From JAHRVQ01 sp963976815 (lineage in GTDB: Bacteria > Pseudomonadota > Gammaproteobacteria > Pseudomonadales > Azotimanducaceae), in assembly GCA_963976815.1 (NCBI GenBank), contig CAXBLU010000002.1, forward strand, positions 62,001 through 126,000: DNA of 64,000 bases. Reading direction: 5' to 3'. The notes beneath the pieces are model-generated. The model worked only from the letters and a program-made list of their open reading frames with translations, was not told the origin of the DNA and did not search any database. The translations under genes and the position numbers were made by a program. The stretch's first letter is position 1. The number at the start of each line of letters is the position of its first letter. Shown piece by piece: positions 24,389 to 33,187 of this stretch.

Positions 24389-25873
24389 CTACTCATGACG
24401 CAGGGTTTTGTCTTCAGACGAGGCCCTGTGTCGCTTTTCCAATGCGGCTTTGATTCGGCTGTGTTCTTCCCGGGTGATGGTGTAGCGGGTGATCATCGCA
24501 ATGGGGATCAAATGAAAAAGCGGCACCAGCACGCCAACACAAATCCCTAGCCACATGATTTGCTGGGCCGGCACATCTCCCGGCATGACCCCCGTGGGAA
24601 ACTCAATCATCGCGATGATAAACCCACCTAGTACAATACCCAGTCCAGAAATGGCTTTGCCGGAAAAGGAAAAGCCGGCGAAAAACATAGCCTCCTGTCG
24701 CAGTCCTGTTCGCAACTCATGATCGTCCAGAATGTCGGCGACGATTGAGGTGCCGATAATACCGTGTACCACGGCGATACTTGCGGCAAAAACACCAGCT
24801 GCAACAAGAATGATCAGTAGCATTGGATCGCCGTTCTCTGGGAGGACGTCGAGAAACCGCAGGTTCACAATAATGATGCCATCGAATAAGCTGATAATGC
24901 TGCACCAGAGTAATATCGACTTTTTGTCCCAGCGTTTTTGAATATAGCTGACTAACGGAAATGCTAACACTGCTCCGGTTGCGGATAGGGAGAACCAGCG
25001 AAGGTCGCCGGTATCAAAGCCCCAAAAGAACGTTGTCATATAGATACCGATGTTTGCGGTAGTGCCACTGATCGCTGAAGAAATTAACACAATGATGAAA
25101 ATGAGCCGGAACTGACGATTCTTTAGCGCCGCAAAAAGCTCCCGGATAATTCGGCTAAGGGTCAGGGAAGCGGTTGCGCCGGTATGCTGGCGTAAAAATG
25201 GAATTTCCCGTCTGGTGAGAAGTGTTGTTGCCAGCACTCCACAGGTGATGACAATACCTGCTGCTAGAGCGAGTTTTGGATAACCTTCAGGATTTAACTG
25301 GCCAATAGGGAAGGCTTCACTACTGGGAAATATAAATGTATAGGCAAACAGAGGAAAGCTAACGCCGATGATCCAGCCGAAAGCGTATCGGTACGCCATA
25401 ATTGACGTGCGTTCCCCATAGTCGTCGGAAAACTCAGCTGTTGTTGCAGCCCAGGGGATAAAAAACAGCGTCATAAAGCCGCGGCTTAGGAGGACAAAAG
25501 TCAGTAGCCAGGCAAACAATTGCAAGTTTGCCAATTCCGTAGGTGGAATGAAAACACAGTAAACCGATAAACCCAGGGGAAATGCAGAAATCAACATAAG
25601 GGGGTGGCGGCGCCCCCAACGGGTGCGAAGATTGTCAGAGACGGAAGCGACAAGAGGGTCGGTAATCGCATCAAAGATGATAGCAATTGCCAGTGCGAGA
25701 GAGACAAGACGCGCATCTACCCCGAGAACTTGATTGTAGTACAGGAGGATAAACGTATTAAAAACGAAGTTCTTAACCGTGTCTGGTAGTGCTCCAATAC
25801 CTTGATAAATTTTGGTTGAAAACCCCACAGGACCATCGCGCGTTTTCCGCTCGTACCTTGGTGCTTTAGCCAT
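24389..25873 (-). CDS. GPH-family sugar:cation symporter (MFS fold)
   Basis: Twelve predicted membrane helices. The signature includes G-A-L-P-D-T-V-K-N-F-V-F-N-T-F in helix 1 and D-A-I-T-D-P-L-V-A-S-V-S-D with R-W-G-R-R-H-P after helix 2, which is the glycoside-pentoside-hexuronide (MelB-like) pattern. The paired Asp residues (D-A-x-T-D-P) are the cation-site carboxylates in MelB. Transported substrates are glycosides or uronates, but the environmental relatives are broad. The ATG at 25873 is preferred to the TTG one codon upstream. Confidence 0.88.
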   Translation of the reverse strand: MAKAPRYERKTRDGPVGFSTKIYQGIGALPDTVKNFVFNTFILLYYNQVLGVDARLVSLALAIAIIFDAITDPLVASVSDNLRTRWGRRHPLMLISAFPLGLSVYCVFIPPTELANLQLFAWLLTFVLLSRGFMTLFFIPWAATTAEFSDDYGERTSIMAYRYAFGWIIGVSFPLFAYTFIFPSSEAFPIGQLNPEGYPKLALAAGIVITCGVLATTLLTRREIPFLRQHTGATASLTLSRIIRELFAALKNRQFRLIFIIVLISSAISGTTANIGIYMTTFFWGFDTGDLRWFSLSATGAVLAFPLVSYIQKRWDKKSILLWCSIISLFDGIIIVNLRFLDVLPENGDPMLLIILVAAGVFAASIAVVHGIIGTSIVADILDDHELRTGLRQEAMFFAGFSFSGKAISGLGIVLGGFIIAMIEFPTGVMPGDVPAQQIMWLGICVGVLVPLFHLIPIAMITRYTITREEHSRIKAALEKRHRASSEDKTLRHE

Positions 25874-25993
25874 CAAGCATGAATCCCATAATTGCCTCGG
25901 CCAAGATACTATCTTGATTCGTAATCAAATAAACCTATTCAAAAAATGATTTAATCCATCCAGATATAACGCAAAAAATGTAGAGGACTAGAA

Positions 25994-26845
25994 ATGGAAT
26001 GTTTTGCTGTCACAATTGAAAATCAAATTGCCCATGTTGTGTTGAATCGACCTGACAAACGCAACAGCATGAACCCGGACTTCTGGAAGGAGTTGCCGGT
26101 TCTGATCAAAGATATCGACGATCACGCTAAGGCGAGAGTCATTGTCATTTCGTCAACGGGCCCTCACTTTTCTTCGGGGCTTGATGTCACCGCGTTTGCC
26201 GGCGGGGCATCAAGCGAACTCAGCGAAGCAGACAAGCGCCGCCAGCGCTTACAAGCGGGCACAGCATTTTACGAAAACGTACTGGATATGCAGGATGCGT
26301 TTAACTGTCTGGAACAATGTCGCGTACCCGTGTTGGTTGCGATTCAAGGCGGCTGTATTGGCGGTGGTGTCGATTTTATTTCCGCCTGTGATATCCGCTA
26401 TGCAACTGAAGATGCTTTTATTACGGTTTTCGAAACTAACATTGGCATGACGGCAGACGTCGGTACTTTTCCTCGGCTCGTAAAGCTGATTCCAGAAGGA
26501 TATGTGCGAGAAATGGCCTATACCGGCCGCCGGGTATCGGCACGGGAAGCAAAAGAAATGGGACTGGTGAATCGGGTTTACGCTGATCAGGAAAGCATGC
26601 TCAAAGACGTCATGGATGTTGCGAAGGATATTGCCAGTAAAGCGCCATTGGCGGTTTATGGCTGTAAAAAAATGATCAATTATGCACGGGATCACTCTAC
26701 CAATGACGGCCTCGACTACATTGCAATTTGGAATGCGACCCACTTGAAAATTGAAGAGATACAGGAAGCCATGATGTCTAACGCGGAAAAACGGCCAGGC
26801 AACTTTGTTGACCTGCCGGTGGCGCCGTCCGTGAGAAAGCGCTAA
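25994..26845 (+). CDS. Crotonase, delta3,5-delta2,4-dienoyl-CoA isomerase-like
   Basis: An enoyl-CoA hydratase/isomerase fold protein of 283 residues. The oxyanion-hole segments are F-S-S-G-L-D and G-G-C-I-G-G-G. The key feature is A-C-D-I-R-Y followed by V-F-E-T-N-I-G-M-T-A-D-V-G: the Asp, Glu and second Asp sit where mitochondrial ECH1 has its catalytic triad. That supports a dienoyl-CoA isomerase role in degrading polyunsaturated acyl-CoAs rather than a simple hydratase. It is followed closely by DUF1289 and then the BVMO on the same strand. Confidence 0.88.
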   Translation: MECFAVTIENQIAHVVLNRPDKRNSMNPDFWKELPVLIKDIDDHAKARVIVISSTGPHFSSGLDVTAFAGGASSELSEADKRRQRLQAGTAFYENVLDMQDAFNCLEQCRVPVLVAIQGGCIGGGVDFISACDIRYATEDAFITVFETNIGMTADVGTFPRLVKLIPEGYVREMAYTGRRVSAREAKEMGLVNRVYADQESMLKDVMDVAKDIASKAPLAVYGCKKMINYARDHSTNDGLDYIAIWNATHLKIEEIQEAMMSNAEKRPGNFVDLPVAPSVRKR

Positions 26846-26854
26846 GGCGCTAAA
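26839..26854. repeat. 8-bp tandem duplication containing the crotonase stop
   Basis: GCGCTAAG is followed directly by GCGCTAAA. The TAA stop of the crotonase gene lies in the first copy, and an identical TAA sits in the second, 8 nt downstream and in another frame. Confidence 0.75.
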
Positions 26855-26861
26855 GAAACCA

Positions 26862-27050
26862 GTGGCAAACAAGCGCACAAATCAAATGGTTGAATCTCCA
26901 TGCATCAAGCTCTGTCGGCTCGATGACCACAGCAACTGCCTGGGCTGTGGTCGATCCCTGAGTGAGATCGGTGCCTGGAGCCGTGCTACCGATGAGGAAA
27001 AACTCGTTATATTAAAAGCAGCAACCATGAGATTGGCCAAAGCAATCTAA
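26862..27050 (+). CDS. DUF1289 domain protein
   Basis: A 62-residue protein with the four-cysteine DUF1289 pattern: E-S-P-C-I-K-L-C-R-L-D, C-L-G-C-G-R-S-L-S-E-I-G-A-W. The cysteines probably bind a metal or iron-sulfur cluster. The function is unknown. The start is either GTG at 26862 or ATG at 26886; neither has a strong ribosome site. It is 16 bp after the crotonase stop and may be cotranscribed. Confidence 0.85.
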   Translation: MANKRTNQMVESPCIKLCRLDDHSNCLGCGRSLSEIGAWSRATDEEKLVILKAATMRLAKAI

Positions 27051-27120
27051 CGAAGCCTCGATTGGCTGCGTTGACGGCAACGGTGTTTGCTGGTGTAGTC
27101 ATCGAAAGAGGGGAGTGCAG

Positions 27121-28974
27121 ATGAGCGATGCAATTGTAGTAGACGCTAAAACGGGTCTCAAAAGCTTTAACACCCGGGCCGGCAAGGCGAGTCACAGGAT
27201 TCAAGGTAAGGGCTATGCCGTAATCACGGATGAGTCATTAAAGACCTTGCCACCGGAACCCGCTGGTGCAGTGTTTAATGCTGCTGAACAGGATAAGTAT
27301 CGAAAGTTTAAGGAAGCCCGGGCCGGAGCTGCAGACTATGTTGCGCTGGAAGGGGAGTTCAGTGAATACCTGAAAGATGTTTACTCAGCGGATCCTGTTC
27401 CACGGGAATCCCTCGATGATGAATGTGAAATCCTGGTGGTGGGCGCTGGTTTTGCTGGCCTGTTGCTCTGGTACAAATTGAAACAAGCGGGTTTCACGGA
27501 TGTTCGTTTTTGTGAAAAAGGCGGCGACGTGGGGGGGACCTGGTATTGGAATCGATATCCCGGGATTGCCTGTGACGTTGAGGCCTATAGCTACCTCCCG
27601 CTACTGGAGGAAATGGGCTATATCCCCACGATGAAGTTTGCGGGGGGATTCGAGATTATGGAGTACTGCCAGAAAATGGCAGAAAAATTCGGCTTTTATG
27701 ATCGCTGCTTGTTTCATACCACGGTTGAGAAAACGCAATGGGACGAAGACAGTAGTCGCTGGACAGTGATAACCGATCGAGGCGACTCAATGAAAGCCCG
27801 CAAGGTCATTTTGGCCAACGGTATTTTGACAACGCCGAAGTTGGCCCGCATCGATGGCATGGAAACTTTCAAGGGTGATGCATTTCATACGTCCCGCTGG
27901 AACTACAATATTGAGTTGAAAGGCAAGCGGGTCGGCATAATTGGCACAGGCGCAACGGCAGTACAGGCCGTGCCAGAGCTGGCAAAGATTGCCTCTGAAT
28001 TGTTTGTGTTCCAACGAACGCCTTCATCCATTGATGTGCGTGACCAGCGGGAAACCACTGCGGAGGAAATCGAAACCTGGAAACAAGAGCCGGGTTGGGC
28101 AAGAGCCAGGCGAGCCAGATTTGCAAAAATTTCCGCCGGGCGAACAGCGATGCGCGCCAACGACGACTACCTAGCCGGTAAGGTCAAAGATTTCAAAGAG
28201 CGCAAGCAACACGCTGAGGAGTTAACACCGGAGGAGCTTGTACAAAAACAGTTGGATACTAACTTCCGAATTATGGAGCAGATTCGAGCCCGGGTAGATG
28301 CCATGGTCGAAGATCCAGTTACGGCAGAAGCACTGAAGCCCTACTATCCATATGGGTGTAAACGCCCAACATTCCATGATGAGTATTTACCAACTTTTAA
28401 TTCTCCCCATGTTCATCTCGTGGATACAGCGCCAAGAGGTGTCAGCCATATTAATGAAAATGGCATTGTTCATGACGGTAAAGAGTATCCGCTGGATGTG
28501 TTGGTGTATGCCACGGGCTTTCAGTGGATGGCAACTAGCACCTTCAATATGATAGTTGGTAGAAACGGCGTGTCCCTTCGAGACAAGTGGCAGGATCGAG
28601 GTACAAAAACCTTTCTCGGCCTACATAGCCATGGATTCCCGAACCTCTTTATTATCTCGGGGCCCCAGGGCGGCGGTGGAAGTTTTAATTTCACCAACGC
28701 AATTGAAGAACATGCTGATTATGTTGTGTGGATGCTAACAACCATGCGAGAGCGCGGTGCGTCCACGGTTGACGTGAAAGAAGCGCCTGAAGCTGACTAC
28801 GCTGAACATTGTCGCCAGGCTGACATGATGACTGCGCCGCTACGGGACTGTATTACCTACTATAACGGCCATGGCGAAGCTGAGCCTGGGAGCCTGGCTT
28901 ACTATGGTGGCGGGCGATGGCATAAGTTTAGAGAACAGGCCCAGCGTTCTCTTGAGCCATACATCTTTGATTAA
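27121..28974 (+). CDS. Baeyer-Villiger-type flavin monooxygenase
   Basis: A 618-residue NAD(P)/FAD protein. The FAD Rossmann motif is G-A-G-F-A-G (about residue 104) and the NADPH motif is G-T-G-A-T-A (about 278). Between them lies F-K-G-D-A-F-H-T-S-R-W-N, which matches the type I BVMO fingerprint F-x-G-x-x-x-H-x-x-x-W except that the final P/D is N. G-G-T-W-Y-W-N-R-Y-P-G is typical of cyclohexanone and steroid/ketone monooxygenases. The extra N-terminal 95 residues occur in the longer BVMO subgroup. The substrate is probably a cyclic or bulky ketone. The ATG at 27121 has a GAGGGGAG site. Confidence 0.9.
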   Translation: MSDAIVVDAKTGLKSFNTRAGKASHRIQGKGYAVITDESLKTLPPEPAGAVFNAAEQDKYRKFKEARAGAADYVALEGEFSEYLKDVYSADPVPRESLDDECEILVVGAGFAGLLLWYKLKQAGFTDVRFCEKGGDVGGTWYWNRYPGIACDVEAYSYLPLLEEMGYIPTMKFAGGFEIMEYCQKMAEKFGFYDRCLFHTTVEKTQWDEDSSRWTVITDRGDSMKARKVILANGILTTPKLARIDGMETFKGDAFHTSRWNYNIELKGKRVGIIGTGATAVQAVPELAKIASELFVFQRTPSSIDVRDQRETTAEEIETWKQEPGWARARRARFAKISAGRTAMRANDDYLAGKVKDFKERKQHAEELTPEELVQKQLDTNFRIMEQIRARVDAMVEDPVTAEALKPYYPYGCKRPTFHDEYLPTFNSPHVHLVDTAPRGVSHINENGIVHDGKEYPLDVLVYATGFQWMATSTFNMIVGRNGVSLRDKWQDRGTKTFLGLHSHGFPNLFIISGPQGGGGSFNFTNAIEEHADYVVWMLTTMRERGASTVDVKEAPEADYAEHCRQADMMTAPLRDCITYYNGHGEAEPGSLAYYGGGRWHKFREQAQRSLEPYIFD

Positions 28975-28994
28975 AGAGCTTTATTAAGGAGCTC
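28969..28994. repeat. 13-bp imperfect duplication at the BVMO stop codon
   Basis: Copies (g)ATTAAAGAGCT(t) and (t)ATTAAGGAGCT(c) lie in tandem, matching at 10 of 13 positions. The BVMO TAA stop lies in the first copy. Confidence 0.6.
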
Positions 28995-29044
28995 GATGGA
29001 TGTGTATGACTAACAGGCGTTAGTGGCAGTGCGAATGTGAAGAT

Positions 29045-30076
29045 TTAAGCTACGTCTGTGTCGACAACTTGATTTCGAATGGCCCGAAATTCCTCGAGGT
29101 TCTCGATAAAGGTCTGAAATAGGTCGGGATCAAATTGAGTGCCAACCAACGCCCGCATCATGTCGAGGGCAACGTGTTCGGCAAAAGCCGCTTTGTAGAC
29201 CCGGCTGTGGACCAGTGCATCATAAACATCCACGATAGAGACAATTCTCGCGGCAATGGGTATGTCCTCACCCCGGCGACCTTCAGGGTAACCACTGCCA
29301 TTCCAAAACTCATGATGATAGCCCGCTATGTCCGCCGCGATCTGGAGCATCGGAACGCTACTGTCGGAGAGCATTTCTCTGCCGATGCTGGTGTGCGTGC
29401 GCATGATGCTAAATTGAGCATCGTCCAGGCGGCCGGGTTTTTTCAAAATGCTATCGGGAATACCAATCTTGCCAATGTCATGCATGGGTGCCGCGATCTT
29501 AATATCGTCTACCGCTAGTGGGTTCCAGCCAATAGCCCTGGCCATGACCGCCGAGTAGAAACCAATCCGACGAATATGCGCACCGGTTTCCTCGTCGCGA
29601 AAGCCCGCCGCATAGATCAGACGTTCAGCAATTTCAAGTTCTCGACCTCTAATCTCCGAGGTGCGCTTGCTGACCTCCCGCTCGAGTACTTCTTGACTGA
29701 GCAGGTTTTCTCTTGCCGCCTGGAGTAAGTGTTGCTGATCGGCAAAAGCGCTGCCGAGGTTTTGCAGAATCAATAGTTGGGACTGATTAACGAGTGCCGC
29801 CCGCGCCTCAAGGGGTAGTTCCGATTCCCCGAGTTGTTCCATAAAGGGGCCGGAACTAAGGGGTGTGTGGTCCTGACTCCGCTGCCAATGAAGATCAGCA
29901 TCCGTTAGGAAATGATCGAGAAAGACTGACACGCCAACGAGTGATTGAGTGCTCTCTGCTGACCAGAGCTGTTGAAACCAGTCCGGTGCTGGGCTACGCA
30001 GAATAAATTGGGAGCCTTGTTTTTCGAGGACTACTTGATCGGTACTGGCGATAAACGCGGCGAGTAATTCTGTCAC
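29045..30076 (-). CDS. HD-GYP domain protein, predicted c-di-GMP phosphodiesterase
   Basis: Residues 150-330 form an HD-GYP domain with E-T-G-A-H-I-R-R, the H-D pair at 199-200 (M-H-D-I-G-K-I-G-I-P-D) and the G-Y-P triplet at 262-264 in H-H-E-F-W-N-G-S-G-Y-P. These are the metal and c-di-GMP hydrolysis residues. The N-terminal 120 residues are not a receiver domain: they lack its Asp and Lys pattern and may be a partner-binding module, followed by a coiled segment. The GTG start overlaps the small-GTPase stop by 4 bp and its ribosome site (GGGAGG) lies inside that gene, so the two are coupled. It is the last gene of a four-gene operon. Confidence 0.92.
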   Translation of the reverse strand: MTELLAAFIASTDQVVLEKQGSQFILRSPAPDWFQQLWSAESTQSLVGVSVFLDHFLTDADLHWQRSQDHTPLSSGPFMEQLGESELPLEARAALVNQSQLLILQNLGSAFADQQHLLQAARENLLSQEVLEREVSKRTSEIRGRELEIAERLIYAAGFRDEETGAHIRRIGFYSAVMARAIGWNPLAVDDIKIAAPMHDIGKIGIPDSILKKPGRLDDAQFSIMRTHTSIGREMLSDSSVPMLQIAADIAGYHHEFWNGSGYPEGRRGEDIPIAARIVSIVDVYDALVHSRVYKAAFAEHVALDMMRALVGTQFDPDLFQTFIENLEEFRAIRNQVVDTDVA

Positions 30077-30561
30077 AACATTAACCTCCCGAGTCGTTCG
30101 AATATCTCTTCGACGTTGTTACCGGATTTTGCGCTGGTCTCTATGACATCAAATTTTTGCCGCATTTCAACTTGAGCGTCATCATCAAGGAGCCACTGGT
30201 CTTTCAAATCTGCTTTGTTCAAAGCGATCACAATTGGCACATCACCCAACGTTGCTGCCACCAGACCTCTTATTTCGTAAGCAACATCAAGGGTGTGGGG
30301 TCTTGTTCCGTCAACAACTAAAATACAGCCAGCGGCACCCCTTAGATACGTTGGGTTAATCTTGTTAAAAACGTCTTCACCGGCGAGATCCCACAGCATC
30401 AGGGTAAATTCCTGATCATCAAGGGTAATAACCTTTTTGTCGATCTTGACGCCAATAGTGGTGTGATATTTGTCGTCAAATATGCTTGAAACAAATCGTT
30501 GCACCAGGCTTGTCTTGCCAACGGAGAATGCGCCCAACATGCAGATCTTTTTTTGTAACAT
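30073..30561 (-). CDS. Rab-like bacterial small GTPase (A)
   Basis: A 162-residue Ras-superfamily GTPase. P-loop G-A-F-S-V-G-K-T-S (10-18), switch I Thr in H-T-T-I-G-V-K-I, switch II W-D-L-A-G-E, base recognition N-K-A-D and S-A-K near the C-terminus. The catalytic Gln after D-x-x-G is replaced by Glu. There is no prenylation motif. This type (Rab-like, or the Rup groups) is known from bacteria but poorly studied. It is encoded between an OmpA-domain membrane protein (1-bp overlap) and an HD-GYP protein (4-bp overlap), so a membrane-linked signalling switch is likely. Confidence 0.93.
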   Translation of the reverse strand: MLQKKICMLGAFSVGKTSLVQRFVSSIFDDKYHTTIGVKIDKKVITLDDQEFTLMLWDLAGEDVFNKINPTYLRGAAGCILVVDGTRPHTLDVAYEIRGLVAATLGDVPIVIALNKADLKDQWLLDDDAQVEMRQKFDVIETSAKSGNNVEEIFERLGRLML

Positions 30562-32252
30562 TAGTTTTCTGCTTCCAACGTCACAACCAGTTTAGTTTCC
30601 CGACTGGTTTCTTCAGCGAAGGTTGGATAATCCTGGCTTCTATAGGCTGCTAAGGCTGTGGCTGGAATTCCATTCTCAACAAGTCTGGTGGTAAGCGTAA
30701 GTGCGCGCTGAAGTCCGAGGATGCGATTAATTCGATCGCTGCCCGATGCGTCGGTAAAACCAACAACATCAATCTTGACGGTGTAACCGAGTCGCTTGGC
30801 CTGAGTAAGAAGCGATTTAACATCAGTCACCAGGTTCTGGAATTGTGTGGTGCTGGTGTCGATTTCAGCTTTTCCGCTTTCAAATTCAAATACAAAAGAT
30901 TCAAGTTCTCTGGTCAGTGCATTGATTCGATCTAAATCAGGATTGACGACAATCAAACTATTGAAGTCAAAGGATTCAATTCCTGCAACGCGCATCCATT
31001 GTTGCTGTGCCTGTGCTAACCAGTTGGTCGTGGCTGTGCCTTCGGCCCATAAGATGCGATCTACGACCCGTAGTTGAATATCCTCCTCTGGTGTGAGAAT
31101 TCGCATTGCACGACGCTGCAGAATCTTATCCTCTATCGATAGATAAGGCGTAGTGGTCACGCGGGTAGAAAATTCTGCTGTAGCGTCTGCCAAAATGGTA
31201 TCGGGCTGGGTGGCATCAGGGTCAACAAGCAGTTTAGCGTTTAGCTCATCCCGTGAAAACTTAGCCTCAAGTAAAGTGATGCCAGCTGTTGCTTCGAGTT
31301 GCTTGATTAGATGTTTTTGTTGCTGGTTAATTTCAAAGCCCAACCATTGCCAGTAACCGATTGCCGAGAGTATGACCGCAATGGAAATAACGGCGAGCCA
31401 GGGAAACTTTTTCTTGGCTTTTTCCTGCTGTTTTTTCTCGCTCTGAAGCAGTTGTCGAACATCGGGCTCTAGCTCGATAAATTCGGCGGGGTCGCCGGAA
31501 TAATCAGCCAACTGGCTTCGCTTTTGTCCATGCAGTGATTCGAGTAAACGAACCATGCTGACCCTGAGGTCTTCCGGAACACGACCTCGCACGACAGCCG
31601 CAAGCACGGCAGCTGGCCCCCTTTGGATGACAACCGTTAAGTCGCCGAGGCGCAGCGTATTGAGTTCGTTGGTCTCATTGGTGGAAAAGGAGTCTTCGAT
31701 AAAATCTTGAATTGCCGAGAACATGCTAGAGACCATGTCCGGATCTTTCACGTCCGTTAGGTCCGAGACCTGGTGTTGGATCAGTAGGCTGGTTTCTCTA
31801 TGAATTAAAAAAACCTGCTCGATTCTGAACTCGATGGTGTTGAGCATCACCAGTTCGGAATAACTGCGACCGGTACGCCAGGCATCAAATCGCCATCTTA
31901 TGGACTGGGGAGAAACACTCTCTTCAAGTAGCTGATTAAAGTTCTCCATCATTTGTTGGAGTGTTTCCGAAATTGATTTTCGGATCGCGGGACCCATGAT
32001 TGGATACAGCGAGGATGCCAGCTTCTTTGGGTCCTGGTTGATTGAACCGGTAATGGCCTGATCGATTGTCGGTGCCAGGACATCAGAAATTTTGCTGTCG
32101 GTATCGGTGCGCTGTTCTAGCGCTTCCGCAACAACATCGGTCACAAGCGCTAAGAAAGCCTCGTGTTCGAATCGCGCTTCTATGGACTGGAGTGCGTCTC
32201 GTAGGTCTCCTACGAGAATTTGTTTAACGCGCTCAAGTTCCTGGTCGCTCAC
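30561..32252 (-). CDS. Transmembrane protein with cytoplasmic roadblock-like region and periplasmic OmpA domain
   Basis: The 563 residues contain no signal peptide. Residues 1-280 are cytoplasmic: a helical region with L-Y-P-I-M-G-P-A-I-R-K-S-I and then an alpha/beta segment (about 133-240) with F-R-I-E-Q-V-F-L-I-H-R-E-T and S-A-I-Q-D-F-I-E-D-S-F, which resembles roadblock/longin-like GTPase-partner folds (my inference). A single helix spans 283-303 after a lysine-rich stop-transfer region. Residues 310-450 are periplasmic, and 453-560 form an OmpA domain with the peptidoglycan residues Asp501 and Arg516. The start is GTG, 3 bp after the coiled-coil gene. It is well placed to link the GTPase to the cell wall. 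Confidence 0.85.
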   Translation of the reverse strand: MSDQELERVKQILVGDLRDALQSIEARFEHEAFLALVTDVVAEALEQRTDTDSKISDVLAPTIDQAITGSINQDPKKLASSLYPIMGPAIRKSISETLQQMMENFNQLLEESVSPQSIRWRFDAWRTGRSYSELVMLNTIEFRIEQVFLIHRETSLLIQHQVSDLTDVKDPDMVSSMFSAIQDFIEDSFSTNETNELNTLRLGDLTVVIQRGPAAVLAAVVRGRVPEDLRVSMVRLLESLHGQKRSQLADYSGDPAEFIELEPDVRQLLQSEKKQQEKAKKKFPWLAVISIAVILSAIGYWQWLGFEINQQQKHLIKQLEATAGITLLEAKFSRDELNAKLLVDPDATQPDTILADATAEFSTRVTTTPYLSIEDKILQRRAMRILTPEEDIQLRVVDRILWAEGTATTNWLAQAQQQWMRVAGIESFDFNSLIVVNPDLDRINALTRELESFVFEFESGKAEIDTSTTQFQNLVTDVKSLLTQAKRLGYTVKIDVVGFTDASGSDRINRILGLQRALTLTTRLVENGIPATALAAYRSQDYPTFAEETSRETKLVVTLEAEN

Positions 32253-32255
32253 AGG

Positions 32256-32963
32256 TTACTTTTTAGCAGCAGGTTTTGGATCGGCGATCAATGAGGCAGC
32301 CATATCGGTCAATAGGTTAGCCAGAGTTAATCGATCGGTCTTAGAGTCTTTCAGTTGGGTATGAACGTTTTCGAGCTCTTTGGCCAGGTCTTCATTCCAG
32401 CTTTTGGCGTCCCGTTCTAGTGCGGCATTGGCGGCAACGAGTTCGTCATACATTTCCTGTTGGCTAGCCTGGGAGCGCTGATCGAGGCTCTTGATGGAGT
32501 CTTCGACCTGCTTGAATCGTTGCTCTACCTTGATGGCGGTTTGTTCCGCATCTTTGGCAAGTCGTTCCTCAAGTTTTTTGATCGTGTTTTCAACGGACTT
32601 CATTTGCGAGTCGAGGGACTTCTGAACTGAGTCTGCCCGGGTGTTAATGAGTTTTTCGAGTTGCTGATCTCGCTCATTGGCCTGTTTTACCTGGGCGCCA
32701 AATAGAATGTCTCGAACGGTTTCGAGGCTGTTGTCGGTGGCTAGAGACTCAAGAGCCGCCTTCTGGTTATCTGTTTTATCGTCTTCGCTCATGGATACTT
32801 TGCCTCGTTTTGCTTTAGGTGGTGGCGTCTTCTTTACAGCGACCTTAGGCTTTTTAGGGGTAGCTTTCGCTTTGGTAGCCTTTGGCTTGCTACTGGCTTT
32901 TTTCTTTACCGGCGACGTCTTGGTCGAGGCTTTAGTAGATCGTTTATTTGCTTTAATCGCCAT
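32256..32963 (-). CDS. Coiled-coil protein with histone H1-like lysine/alanine/proline tail
   Basis: The first 55 residues are an H1-like basic tail rich in K, A, P, S and T (for example K-P-K-A-T-K-A-K-A-T-P-K-K-P-K). Residues 75-235 are a long heptad-rich coiled coil; it begins T-V-R-D-I-L-F-G-A-Q and continues with many E/K/Q/L repeats. There is no catalytic motif. It is the first gene of the operon leading to the OmpA-domain protein, GTPase A and HD-GYP. An internal ATG at 32792 could make a tail-less form. The tail could bind nucleic acid, acidic lipid or protein; the sequence does not decide. Confidence 0.8.
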   Translation of the reverse strand: MAIKANKRSTKASTKTSPVKKKASSKPKATKAKATPKKPKVAVKKTPPPKAKRGKVSMSEDDKTDNQKAALESLATDNSLETVRDILFGAQVKQANERDQQLEKLINTRADSVQKSLDSQMKSVENTIKKLEERLAKDAEQTAIKVEQRFKQVEDSIKSLDQRSQASQQEMYDELVAANAALERDAKSWNEDLAKELENVHTQLKDSKTDRLTLANLLTDMAASLIADPKPAAKK

Positions 32964-33187
32964 GCCATGCTCTGTCGACAGATCCGGGCCAGCGATAATA
33001 ACATAGGCTAAGGTCGCGCGATCATCGATTACAAATCTTTACAATTAGCCTTAAAGGGTAAATTTTGAGGTTTTTGATGCCAATTAGGCCCCTGGACTAG
33101 TGGTTGGTTTTGAGAAAGTGTTTACTCTAACCAGCGGGATAGAAATAATGTTTACTAGACCTTTGAAGGCGCGCCAGGAAGCGAAAT
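32964..33187. promoter_or_regulatory. Divergent control region between the GTPase operon and GTPase B
   Basis: These 224 bp separate the starts of the coiled-coil gene (minus) and GTPase B (plus). The centre is AT-rich (for example ATTACAAATCTTTACAATTAGCC near 33028-33050 in three short blocks), consistent with back-to-back promoters. No convincing operator palindrome was seen. The shared region suggests coordinated expression of the two GTPases. Confidence 0.4.

Noticed and set aside
26249..26878. 209-residue minus-strand frame
   Set aside because: Antisense shadow of the crotonase gene; histidine/arginine-rich with no domain pattern.
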